A DNA stretch of 64,000 nt, taken from NCBI RefSeq assembly GCF_900113055.1, contig NZ_FONZ01000005.1:1-64000 (forward strand), written 5' to 3'. Under the pieces are notes generated by a model, which was given only the letters and a program-made list of their open reading frames with translations, searched no databases and had not been told where the DNA came from. Source of the DNA: Flavimobilis marinus (lineage in GTDB: Bacteria > Actinomycetota > Actinomycetes > Actinomycetales > Cellulomonadaceae). The translations under genes and the position numbers were made by a program. Below are positions 10,592 to 18,690 of the stretch, in pieces (positions within the stretch are counted from its first letter, which is position 1; the number at the start of each line of letters is the position of its first letter).

Positions 10592-11144
10592 TCAGCACGT
10601 CGTCGAACTCGCGGGACTTGGCCTCGAACGCCAGGGCCAGCTGTTCGATCTCGCCCTTGAGCTGCTCGACGACGTTGTACACGGCGATGCGGAAGCCGGT
10701 GGGGTAGGCGTCGTTGGTCGACTGGCTCTTGTTCACGTGGTCGTTCGGGTTGACGACGTCGTAGCTGCCCTTGGGCAGGCCCAGGTGCTCGAGCGCGAGG
10801 TTGGCGATCACCTCGTTCGTGTTCATGTTCACCGAGGTCCCGGCGCCGCCCTGGAAGGCGTCGATGGGGAACTGGTCGAGGCACCGGCCGCGCACCAGGA
10901 CGTCGTCGCACGCGGCGACGATCGCGTCCGCGACATCGACGGGCAGGGTGCGCATCTCCTTGTTCGTCAGCGCGCAGGCCTTCTTGACCATCACCATCGC
11001 GCGGACGAAGTCCGGCGTGTCGCTGATGACGGTCGGGCTGATCCGGAAGTTCTCCATGGCGCGCACAGTGTGGACGCCGTAGTACGCGTCCGCGGGGACT
11101 TCCTTGGCCCCGAGCAGATCCTCTTCGATCCTTGTGCCGTTCAT
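10592..11144 (-). pseudogene. aspA: N-terminal remnant of aspartate ammonia-lyase
   Basis: The ATG at 11144 starts a protein that matches aspartase closely for 184 residues: [53 protein letters not shown]. Aspartases are about 470 residues. The match stops at EFDDVL (near 10593), just before the region that would hold the GRTQLQDA block. The frame then runs on as unrelated sequence, antisense to nothing, over the dcu remnant. The catalytic SS loop of the C-terminal part (GSSIMP) is absent, so no lyase activity is expected. It lies 61 bp after sdhB with an AAGGAG site, as a fourth operon gene. Confidence 0.88.
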
Positions 11145-11205
11145 GCGTGTGGTGCTCCTTCAGTTCTGAGCCTGGGGACGCCGTCGTCCCCGTGCCCGGT
11201 GGTCT

Positions 11206-11958
11206 CTACGTGCTCCTGCCGCCGCGCCAGACGGCGCGCAGCCGCTCCTTGTTCACCGCGGCGATCGCGGTCAGGGGGATGCCTGCGGGGCAGACCTCGA
11301 CGCAGGCGCCGAAGCTCGAGCATGGCCCGAAGTCCGTCTCCATCTCGGCAACCATGGCCCGGGCGCGGCGGGTGCGCTCGTGCTTGCCCGTGGGCAGCAG
11401 CGCGAGGTGGCTGAGCTTGGCGCCGACGAACAGGTGGCCCGCGCCGTTGGGGCAGGCTGCGACGCACGCGCCGCACCCGATGCAGGCGGCGAAGTCGAGC
11501 GCGAGCTCGGCGGCGGCGTGGTCGAGGGCCACAAGGTCGGCGGCCGGCGCGGTGCCGGCGTCGATCGCCACGTGGCCGCCCGCGGCGATCACGCGGTCGA
11601 GCGAGGAGCGGTCGACGACGAGGTCGCGGATCACGGGGAACACGGCGGACCGCAGCGGCGCGATGCGCACGCGCTGTCCGTCGGTGTAGCGCGCGAGCCG
11701 CTGGTGGCACGAGGGGGTGTTGGCCTGCGCGCCGTGCGGGCGCTCGTCCACGGTGACGCCGCACGAGCCGCAGACGCCCTCGCGGCAGTCGGACTCGAAC
11801 GCCACCGGGTCGCCGCCGGACTCCACGAGCTGCTCGTTGAGCCGGTCGAGCAGCTCGACGACCGACATCTCCGGCGTCGCGTCGGCCACCTCGTAGGTCT
11901 CGTACCGACCTTCCGCGGCAGGGTCCTCCTGCCGCCACACCTCCAGGACGAGTCTCAC
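11206..11958 (-). CDS. sdhB: Succinate dehydrogenase/fumarate reductase iron-sulfur subunit
   Basis: A 250-residue electron-transfer subunit. All cluster ligands are present: Cys58, 63, 66 and 84 for [2Fe-2S]; Cys159, 162, 165 and 223 for [4Fe-4S]; Cys169, 213 and 219 for [3Fe-4S]. The start is a GTG at 11958 that overlaps the sdhA stop (GTGA) and has AAGGAG five bases before it, so longer readings into sdhA are rejected. It passes electrons between the flavoprotein SdhA and the membrane cytochrome SdhC. Direction (succinate oxidation or fumarate reduction) cannot be decided from this subunit. Confidence 0.95.
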   Translation of the reverse strand: MRLVLEVWRQEDPAAEGRYETYEVADATPEMSVVELLDRLNEQLVESGGDPVAFESDCREGVCGSCGVTVDERPHGAQANTPSCHQRLARYTDGQRVRIAPLRSAVFPVIRDLVVDRSSLDRVIAAGGHVAIDAGTAPAADLVALDHAAAELALDFAACIGCGACVAACPNGAGHLFVGAKLSHLALLPTGKHERTRRARAMVAEMETDFGPCSSFGACVEVCPAGIPLTAIAAVNKERLRAVWRGGRST

Positions 11959-13952
11959 CGGTAGCTCCTTGTCTGCAGGGGGACGGCGTCGAACGTGAGC
12001 GGCTCGTGGTGGCGCACGAACCGTCCGTCGCCAGGGACCTCCCACGCGGAGACGAACGACCACCGCTCGTCGTCGCGCGCGGCCTCGCCGTCGATCTGGT
12101 GCTCGCCCCGGAAGTGCGCCCCGCAGGACTCCTCGCGGTCGAGCGCGTCGAGGCACATGAGCTCGGCGAGCTCGAGGTAGTCCGCGACGCGTCCGGCGCG
12201 CTCGAGCTCCTGGTTCAGGCGCCTCCCGGTGCCAGGCACCCGGAGGTCCGTCCAGAAGGCGGCGCGCAGCGCGCGGATCTTGTCGATCGCGGTGGTCAGG
12301 GAGGCAGCGGTGCGGTGCACGCCGCAGCCGGCGTACAGGATGTCCCCGAGCTCGCGGTGGAACGACGTCGCGCTGCGCGTGCCGCCGACGCCGAGCAGAC
12401 GGTCGACCCGGGCCCGGGTGCGCGCGAGCGCCTCCTGCACCGCGGGGGCGTCCGCCTCGAGCGGCGTCGATCCCAGGCGCCCGGCGAGGTAGCTCGGCAC
12501 CGAGTACGGCAGCGTGAACCAGCCGTCGACGGCCGCCGACAGCAGCGAGTTCGCGCCGAGCCGGTTGGCCCCGTGGTAGCCCCACCCGGCTTCGCCGCCC
12601 ACGAAGAGGCCGGGCAGCGAGGTCATCTGGTCGTAGTCGCTCCACAGGCCGCCCATGGTGAAGTGCGCGCCCGGGGCGATCCGCATGGGCGTGGTGTACG
12701 GGTCCTCGCCGGTCGCGTGGGTGTACATCTCGAACAGGTTCCCGTAGCGCTCGGCGATCGCCTGCTTGCCCACGCGCGCGATCGCGTCCCGGAAGTCCAG
12801 GTAGACGCTGTTGCGCAGCGGGCCGACGCCGTGGCCGGCCTCGATCTGCTCGGTCGCGTTGCGCGAGGCGACGTCGCGCGGGGTGAGGTTTCCGAACGTC
12901 GGGTAGCGCCGCTCGAGGTAGTAGTCGCGCTCGTCCTCGGGGATCTGGTCGGGTGTGCGCTCGTCGCCGGCCTTCGCCGGCACCCAGATGCGTCCGTCGT
13001 TGCGCAGCGACTCGCTCATCAGGATCGTCTTGGACTGCCACCGCGAGCTGACCGGCAGCGCCGTGGGGTGGAACTGGATGAACGACGGCGAGGCCATCAG
13101 CGCCCCGCGCTGCACCGCGCGCCACGCGGCCGACGCGTTGGAGTTCTTCGCCAGGGTGGAGAAGTAGAAGACGTTGCCGTAGCCGCCCGTCGCGAGGACG
13201 ACCGCGTGCGCGGTGTGCGCCGTGATCTGGCCGGTCAGCAGGTTCCGCATGACGACGCCCTGCACCTGGCCGTCGGTGACGATGAGGTCGAGCATCTCGT
13301 GCCGTGTGCGCAGGGTGACGGTGCCGGCATCGACCTGGCGCAGCAGCGCCTGCGCGCCGGCGACCTGGAGCTGCTGGCCGGTCTGCCCGCGCGTGTAGTA
13401 GGTGCGCGAGACCTGGACGCCGCCGAACGAGCGGGTGGCGAGCATCCCGCCGTACTCGCGGGCGAAGGGCGCGCCGATCGCGTTCATGTGGTCGATGACG
13501 CGGACGGACTCCTCGCCGAGGCGGTAGGCGTCTGCCTCCCGGCCGCGGAAGTCCCCGCCCTTGACGGTGTCGACGACGAAGCGGTCGATCGAGTCGTTGT
13601 CGACCTTGCGCCCGCGCGCCGCGTTGATGCCGCCCTGGGCGGCGACGGAGTGCGCCCGGCGCGGGGCGTCGTGGTAGGTGAAGGCCTCGACCTGGTACCC
13701 GAGCTCCCCGAGCGCGGCGGCCGCACCGGACCCGGCGAGGCCGGTCCCGACGACGATCACCTTGAGCTTGCGGCGGTTCGCCGGGTTCACGAGCCGGTAC
13801 GCGAGCCGACGCCGTTCCCACGCGCTCTGCGGCGGACCGTCGGGGACGTTCGGGTTCAGCGCTCGGCCGCCCTCGACGCCGGGCACCGTGGGCACCGGGA
13901 CGGTCGTCCCGGCTGTGGTCTCGGGCGTCACCGTCGTCGGGTGCGCGCTCAT
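11955..13952 (-). CDS. sdhA: Succinate dehydrogenase/fumarate reductase flavoprotein subunit
   Basis: A 665-residue flavoprotein. FAD-binding GTGLAGSG sits at 69-76, and the covalent flavin His is His101 in RAHSVAAQGGINA. The C-terminal GLFVGGEAGWGYHGANRLGANSL matches the active-site Arg/His region. The roughly 60-residue N-terminal extension and the single-cytochrome operon are typical of B-type enzymes like those of Bacillus and many Actinobacteria. ATG 13952 overlaps the sdhC stop (ATGA). It sits between sdhC and sdhB in a coupled sdhC-A-B operon followed by remnants of aspA and dcu, which hints at an original role in fumarate respiration. Confidence 0.96.
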   Translation of the reverse strand: MSAHPTTVTPETTAGTTVPVPTVPGVEGGRALNPNVPDGPPQSAWERRRLAYRLVNPANRRKLKVIVVGTGLAGSGAAAALGELGYQVEAFTYHDAPRRAHSVAAQGGINAARGRKVDNDSIDRFVVDTVKGGDFRGREADAYRLGEESVRVIDHMNAIGAPFAREYGGMLATRSFGGVQVSRTYYTRGQTGQQLQVAGAQALLRQVDAGTVTLRTRHEMLDLIVTDGQVQGVVMRNLLTGQITAHTAHAVVLATGGYGNVFYFSTLAKNSNASAAWRAVQRGALMASPSFIQFHPTALPVSSRWQSKTILMSESLRNDGRIWVPAKAGDERTPDQIPEDERDYYLERRYPTFGNLTPRDVASRNATEQIEAGHGVGPLRNSVYLDFRDAIARVGKQAIAERYGNLFEMYTHATGEDPYTTPMRIAPGAHFTMGGLWSDYDQMTSLPGLFVGGEAGWGYHGANRLGANSLLSAAVDGWFTLPYSVPSYLAGRLGSTPLEADAPAVQEALARTRARVDRLLGVGGTRSATSFHRELGDILYAGCGVHRTAASLTTAIDKIRALRAAFWTDLRVPGTGRRLNQELERAGRVADYLELAELMCLDALDREESCGAHFRGEHQIDGEAARDDERWSFVSAWEVPGDGRFVRHHEPLTFDAVPLQTRSYR

Positions 13953-14728
13953 GAGACGAGACCGGTCAGGACGGCGATCGGTATGCAGATGTTGCCCACG
14001 AGGATCGCGAGCGGGACGATCCCCGCGATCGCGTAGCCGACGGCGCGGGCGCGGCGCCCGGTGACCCCGAGGTCCTGGACCACGGTCCACAGCCCGTGCG
14101 CGAGGTGCAGAAACAGGGTCAGCAGCGCGACGCAGTACGCGAGCGCCGCCCACGGGCGCTGGAAGCTCGCGACGACGTTCTGGTAGGCGAACGCCTCCTC
14201 GGTCGTGACGTGCTGGTAGCCGTCAGCCGCGACCCCGGGGGTGCCGAGCGTGAGGTCCATCAGGTGGAAGATGACGAAGCCGAGGATCACGACGCCGCTG
14301 ACGGGCATGGTCCGGGCGGCGAACGACCGCGCACCCAGGCGCTGCCGCGGGAACGCCCCCCGTGAGCGCCGCGCACGCGCGGACAGCATGACGGCCGCCC
14401 CGACGTGGCCGACGAGCGCCGCCAGCAGCACGATCCGCATGATCCACAGCACGCCTTCCCACGGCAGCAGCGGCTCGAACAGCGTACGGAGCCAGTAGGC
14501 GTAGTGGTTCAGACCCTCGGGGCTGATGAAGATCTTCAGGTTGCCGACCATGTGCACGAGCAGGAACAGCGCGAAGATCGACCCGCTCACCGCCATGACG
14601 ACCTTGAGCGCCCAGGACGGGATGCGCGGCGCTCGCCGCAGCGGCTGGTCCCGCAGGTGCCCGTGCGTCAGTGCGTCGAGGTCAGCGCCCGGAAGGGGGC
14701 TGCCTGGTCCTGCGGTCGTGGGTGACAT
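13949..14728 (-). CDS. sdhC: Succinate dehydrogenase/fumarate reductase cytochrome b subunit
   Basis: A 259-residue membrane anchor with five predicted helices, starting near residue 40 (WALKVVMAVSGSIFALFLLVHMVG). Histidines inside helices (LLVHMVGN, VGHVGAA, FHLMDL, LFLHLAHGL) are good haem b ligands, and the layout is that of the diheme single-subunit B-type anchor. ATG 14728 is preceded by AAGGAGAC. First gene of the operon. A B-type diheme enzyme with menaquinone can work either as fumarate reductase or as an energy-driven succinate dehydrogenase. Confidence 0.95.
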   Translation of the reverse strand: MSPTTAGPGSPLPGADLDALTHGHLRDQPLRRAPRIPSWALKVVMAVSGSIFALFLLVHMVGNLKIFISPEGLNHYAYWLRTLFEPLLPWEGVLWIMRIVLLAALVGHVGAAVMLSARARRSRGAFPRQRLGARSFAARTMPVSGVVILGFVIFHLMDLTLGTPGVAADGYQHVTTEEAFAYQNVVASFQRPWAALAYCVALLTLFLHLAHGLWTVVQDLGVTGRRARAVGYAIAGIVPLAILVGNICIPIAVLTGLVS

Positions 14729-14798
14729 CGCCGTCTCCTTGCCTCGAGAACGACGTTACGAGGCCCGCGGCAGGTGCACGTGGGCCTTCCTACCCCCT

Positions 14799-15275
14799 CT
14801 AGGCAGGACCGATGTCCCCAATCGGGCGATACCGACGCTGGCAGCGCAGCTCGAGGTGGGCACCGAGGAGGCCGACGGCGCCGGCGCCCAGACCGAACGC
14901 CCACCCGATCGGCGCCCACCCCGTGACGACGGTCCCGAGCGCCCCGGGGAGGACGGCCCCGACGACGAGCGCGGCCGTCCGCGACCACCGTCCCGCGCTG
15001 CGCACGAGCAGCCACACCACGACGCCGACCGCAGCCCCGACCACGAGCGCCGGTGGCCACAGCCAGAGGAGCAGCCCCCACACGATGGACTCCCAGACGA
15101 TCTCCGCCCACAGGCCCTCGTGGTCCGGGCCGGCGAGCCCGATGACGAGGAGCACCGCCCACACCGTCGCCACCACCATGCCGAGGCCGGCGGCGGCCGC
15201 GGCCCGGCGCAGCACACGGCCCAGGCGCTCCGGCCGCGCGGACCGGTCGGGTCCGCCAGGCCGGGCGACTGTCAT
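14799..15275 (-). CDS. Hypothetical four-helix membrane protein
   Basis: A 158-residue protein with a short charged N-terminus and four hydrophobic segments (about residues 26-47, 62-90, 97-118 and 119-140), ending RRYRPIGDIGPA. I do not recognise the family. Its ATG (15275) overlaps the stop of the LysR-type gene (ATGA), so it is translated from the same message. Being coupled to a regulator rather than to the ene-reductase that the regulator faces is the main clue to its role. Confidence 0.7.
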   Translation of the reverse strand: MTVARPGGPDRSARPERLGRVLRRAAAAAGLGMVVATVWAVLLVIGLAGPDHEGLWAEIVWESIVWGLLLWLWPPALVVGAAVGVVVWLLVRSAGRWSRTAALVVGAVLPGALGTVVTGWAPIGWAFGLGAGAVGLLGAHLELRCQRRYRPIGDIGPA

Positions 15276-16177
15276 CCGAGCTCGAGCGCGGAGGTCGCCT
15301 GGGCGAGCGCGTCCAGGACGGCGGACACCGCGGGGCGCGGCTCGTGCTTGGTCTGGCGGTGCCGCGCCATGATCCGGCGGGCGCCGAGGCCGGGCAGGGG
15401 CACCACCTGGACGCCGTCGGGCACCCCGTGCTGCAGGGCGAGCGCGGGGAGCAGGGCGACGCCCTCGCCCGCCGCCACGAGGGAGAGCGCGACGCCGAAG
15501 TCGTAGAAGTAGTGCCGCTCGCGCATCGTGATCCGGAACGTCTCCGCCATGCGCCGCGCCGCGCGCGCGGCCGCGGTGTCCGGGTCAGCCGCGATCCAGG
15601 TGGCGTCGGCGACGTCGTGCAGGGTCGCGGGGACCGGCATGGTCGCGGGGGTGACGAGACGCCACGGCTCGTCCAGGAGGGGGACGTCGCGCTGGCCGCG
15701 GGGCGGCGCGTGCTCGGTGTCCGCGTCGATCTCGTGCAGCGCGATGTCGAGGTCGCCGGCACGCAGCGCGCGCATGGCCTCCTGCTCCTCGTGCTCGACG
15801 ACCTCGACCTCGATGCCCGGGTGCGTCTCCTTGAGGAGCGCGAGCGCAGGCACGAGGATCCCGATGATCACGGTGGGGAAGGCGCCGATCGCGACGGGGC
15901 CGGCGATGTCGTCGTCGAGCGCGGTGATCTGCTTCTTCGCGGCCACCAGCTCCGCCTCGATGCGCTCGGCGGCCTCGGCCAGCATGCGCCCCACCGGCGT
16001 CAGGGTGACGCCCCGCGGCCCGCGGTCGAGGACCTGCACGCCCTCCTCCGCCTCGAGGCGCGCGATCTGCTGGGACACCGCGGACGGCGTCACCTTGAGC
16101 AGGTCCGCCGCGGCCAGCACGCCCCCGGACCGGTGCACGGCGAGCAGGTACGCGAGTCGCCGGGGGTCGATGGCCAT
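15272..16177 (-). CDS. LysR family transcriptional regulator
   Basis: A 301-residue LysR-type regulator. The N-terminal winged HTH spans about residues 5-60 (SGGVLAAADLLKVTPSAVSQQIARLE), followed by the RGVTLTPVGRML hinge and a periplasmic-binding-like effector domain (GAFPTVIIGILVPAL). The start is ATG 16177 (MAIDPRRLAY); the frame is open 74 codons further but that overlaps the divergent gene's promoter region. It is divergent from the ene-reductase at 16287 with 109 bp between, the classic arrangement for LysR control of the neighbouring gene. Effector unknown. Confidence 0.92.
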   Translation of the reverse strand: MAIDPRRLAYLLAVHRSGGVLAAADLLKVTPSAVSQQIARLEAEEGVQVLDRGPRGVTLTPVGRMLAEAAERIEAELVAAKKQITALDDDIAGPVAIGAFPTVIIGILVPALALLKETHPGIEVEVVEHEEQEAMRALRAGDLDIALHEIDADTEHAPPRGQRDVPLLDEPWRLVTPATMPVPATLHDVADATWIAADPDTAAARAARRMAETFRITMRERHYFYDFGVALSLVAAGEGVALLPALALQHGVPDGVQVVPLPGLGARRIMARHRQTKHEPRPAVSAVLDALAQATSALELG

Positions 16178-16286
16178 GGCCGCAAGACTAGTGGTCCGCT
16201 GCGGGAAGGATCTGGCCGGCGTCTCGGTTCTACCGTCCGGCCCCACCGTCGTGGCCGGACCCCCGACCTGCGACGAGACGGACCCC

Positions 16287-17381
16287 ATGACCGACCTGTT
16301 CAGCCCCGCGACCTTCGGCGCCCTCACGCTCGCCAACCGCATCGTCATGGCCCCCCTGACCCGCATGCGGTCCGGCGCTGCCGGGATCCCGGGCGACATC
16401 GTCGTCGAGCACTACCGCCAGCGCGCCAGCGTGGGTCTGATCGTGAGCGAGGGCACGTACCCCGCGCACGAGGGGCAGGGCTTCGTGGGCCAGCCCGGCC
16501 TGGTCGAGGCCGAGCAGTTCGCCGGGTGGCGCCGCGTGACCGACGCCGTGCATGCGGAGGGCGGCCAGATCGTCGCGCAGGTGATGCACGCCGGGCGCGT
16601 GAGCCACCCGGACATCAACGGTGGCCGCACCGTCGTCGGCCCGAGCGCGATCGCGATCCAGGGCGAGACGCACGGCCCTGCCGGCAAGGTCGCCTACCCG
16701 GTGCCCGAGGCGCTCTCGGCCGACGGGGTGCGCGGCGTGGTCGACGCGTTCGTCACCGCCTCACGCGACGCCGTCGAGGTCGCCGGGTTCGACGGCGTGG
16801 AGATCCACAGCGCCAACGGCTACCTGCTGCACGAGTTCCTGTCGCCCGCCGCGAACGTGCGCGAGGACGGCTACGGCGGCTCGCCCGAGAACCGCGCGCG
16901 GCTCGTCGTCGAGGTCGTGACCGCCGTGGCGCGGGCGATCGGCGCGGACCGCGTCGGCCTGCGGATCTCGCCCGCCCACAACATCCAGGACGCCCTCGAG
17001 ACCGACGACGCGGACGTCGCCGCGACGTACGGAGCGCTCGTCGACCAGATCGCCCCGCTCGGGCTCGCCTACCTGAGCGTGCTCCACCGGGAGCCGGCCG
17101 GCCCGCTCGTCGCGGACCTGCGGGCCCGGTTCGGCGGCGCCGTGATCGTGAACTCCGGCTTCGGCGTCGTGACCACCAAGGACGAGGCCGCTGCGCTCCT
17201 GGCCGCCGGGCACGGCGACGCGGTCGCCGTCGGTCGGCCCGTGCTGGCCAACCCCGACCTCGTCCGCCGCTGGCGCGAGGACCACCCGCTGAACCCGGTG
17301 GACCAGGCGACCGTGTACGCGCCCGGACCCGAGGGCTACATCGACTACCCCACGATCGACGAGGCGCCGCTGTCCGCGTGA
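16287..17381 (+). CDS. Ene-reductase, Old Yellow Enzyme family (NADH:flavin oxidoreductase)
   Basis: A 364-residue TIM-barrel flavoenzyme. Diagnostic blocks are MAPLTRMR (residues 21-28), HAGRVSHP (101-108), HSANGYLLHEFLSP with the substrate-binding pair His174/Asn177, and YGGSPENR. These enzymes reduce activated C=C bonds of unsaturated carbonyl compounds or nitro compounds with NAD(P)H. It belongs to the classical OYE class rather than the thiol-sensitive YqjM class, judging from the His/Asn pair and length. ATG 16287 has only a weak ribosome binding site. Probably controlled by the divergent LysR-type protein. Confidence 0.93.
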   Translation: MTDLFSPATFGALTLANRIVMAPLTRMRSGAAGIPGDIVVEHYRQRASVGLIVSEGTYPAHEGQGFVGQPGLVEAEQFAGWRRVTDAVHAEGGQIVAQVMHAGRVSHPDINGGRTVVGPSAIAIQGETHGPAGKVAYPVPEALSADGVRGVVDAFVTASRDAVEVAGFDGVEIHSANGYLLHEFLSPAANVREDGYGGSPENRARLVVEVVTAVARAIGADRVGLRISPAHNIQDALETDDADVAATYGALVDQIAPLGLAYLSVLHREPAGPLVADLRARFGGAVIVNSGFGVVTTKDEAAALLAAGHGDAVAVGRPVLANPDLVRRWREDHPLNPVDQATVYAPGPEGYIDYPTIDEAPLSA

Positions 17382-17405
17382 GCTGAGGCCGGGCCTGTCT
17401 GTCCG

Positions 17406-17918
17406 TCAGGTGGCGAGAGCGAGCCGCTGCCCGACGGCGGACAGGAGCGTCCCCACCTCGCACCGGCGCGCCACGGCGCACGCGCAGAGCGCCAGGCTCG
17501 CCGCGCGCAGGTAGTAGCCCAACGCACCCATCCCCGCGGCAGGGTCGGCCCCGATCTGGTCGACGAGCGTCGGCGGGAGCTGGCTCGACCCGCGCAGCGC
17601 CAGCGCCTCGTCGAGAGCGCGCGCCATCGACACGGCGCCGGGCAGGACCGCCGCGTAGTCGGCGTCGGCCTGGTCCCGCGTCTGGGCGAGCGCGTCGTCG
17701 AACGACGGGTAGGCGCCGACCGTCGCCGCGTCCTGGGCGAAGATGTGCCAGATGGTCCGGCTGGAGGCGAGGAGGCAGAGGCGCTCCTCCACGGGTTCCC
17801 CGGCGAAGTCGCCGAGCAGGGACGGCATCATGTCCGGCGCGAGGATGAAGCTCGTGAGCATGCCGAACGAACGGCGGACGTGCTCGCCGTCGACCACCAC
17901 GTGCAGGGCGTCGGCCAT
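17406..17918 (-). CDS. Hypothetical protein
   Basis: A 170-residue protein I do not recognise. It starts at ATG 17918 with a good GAGGAGGG site. It is mostly helical, rich in Ala and Leu, with SFILAPDMMPSLLGDF near the N-terminus and a hydrophobic Cys-containing helix LRAASLALCACAVARRC near the end, but no clear membrane anchor or signal peptide. Codon use looks like its neighbours. It is convergent to the ene-reductase, with 24 bp between their stops. Confidence 0.6.
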   Translation of the reverse strand: MADALHVVVDGEHVRRSFGMLTSFILAPDMMPSLLGDFAGEPVEERLCLLASSRTIWHIFAQDAATVGAYPSFDDALAQTRDQADADYAAVLPGAVSMARALDEALALRGSSQLPPTLVDQIGADPAAGMGALGYYLRAASLALCACAVARRCEVGTLLSAVGQRLALAT

Positions 17919-18134
17919 GGTCCCTCCTCGCTCGACAGGTCCATCATCGCGCTGCGCGCCACGCCCCGCACGGCGAGGATCGAGACACCTCGGGCAACGG
18001 TGTCAGCACCGTCAAGATCCGGTGCGATAACGCGCGGCGGCGGTCGGCCATCCCCGCGTCTCCGCCAAGCCGGAACCGCCGTTCAACCATGAAGTAGCGC
18101 TGAACGCCGGCTACAGAGTTGTTCTATTGTGCTA

Positions 18135-18150
18135 AACCCCGGAGGGGGTT
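18135..18150 (+). promoter_or_regulatory. Hairpin with purine-rich loop and SD-like 3' arm upstream of the CBU_0592-type gene
   Basis: AACCCC-GGAG-GGGGTT forms a 6-bp stem with GGAG in the loop. Its 3' arm is SD-like and lies six bases before an ATG (18155) in a different frame from the real gene at 18213. It could control access to a short upstream frame. TATTGT at 18125-18130 is a possible -10. Nothing else was found in the gene-free stretch 17919-18212. Confidence 0.25.
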
Positions 18151-18212
18151 CACCATGGAGCCGTTCCTCCTTGGCGCAGCCCACTCAGAACCCCTTTTCG
18201 GAGCAGATCACG

Positions 18213-18659
18213 ATGTTCGCCGCACCCGAGCTTCTCGCCGCCGTCACCGGCTGGGCCGGAGCTCTCTCAGGTCTGGTCGCCTACGGCGGCCTCACGGCCA
18301 AGCGGATCAGCCCGGACACCCTGCTATACCAAGGGCTCACGCTGGGTGGGGCTGCGCTCATGGGGATCTCCGCGACCCTCTACGGCGCAGTGCCCTCCGC
18401 TGTCGTGAACGCGATCTGGGTCGTGATCGGCACCTACGGCATCCTTGCGATCGTGCGCGCCCGCCGGGCCTCGGGCACCGTCGTGTCCCTCGACGCCACC
18501 GTTTCCCTCGAGCTCGCGGCCGCTGTCGAGCTCCCCGCCGATGTCCTGGACCCGACCAACGGAGACACCCAGCCGGACGCGGTCAAGGCAGAGACCATGG
18601 CCGCCGAGGCCGCGGCGCTGGCCGACGCCGACCGCACGGACATCGCCCTCGCCGCCTGA
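18213..18659 (+). CDS. Small membrane protein of the CBU_0592 type
   Basis: A 148-residue protein with three hydrophobic segments in the first 85 residues. The pattern GWAGALSGLVAYGGL, RISPDTLLYQGLTLGGAALMG, VVNAIWVVIGTYGI matches the short CBU_0592-like membrane domain, whose function is unknown. It is followed by an acidic, Ala-rich tail of about 60 residues that the core family does not need. I chose ATG 18213 because the domain starts right there; 28 codons of open frame upstream show no domain similarity and cross a putative control hairpin. Confidence 0.65.
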   Translation: MFAAPELLAAVTGWAGALSGLVAYGGLTAKRISPDTLLYQGLTLGGAALMGISATLYGAVPSAVVNAIWVVIGTYGILAIVRARRASGTVVSLDATVSLELAAAVELPADVLDPTNGDTQPDAVKAETMAAEAAALADADRTDIALAA

Positions 18660-18690
18660 CGCTCGGCGCGGCTCACCCCGGTCCGGACGA

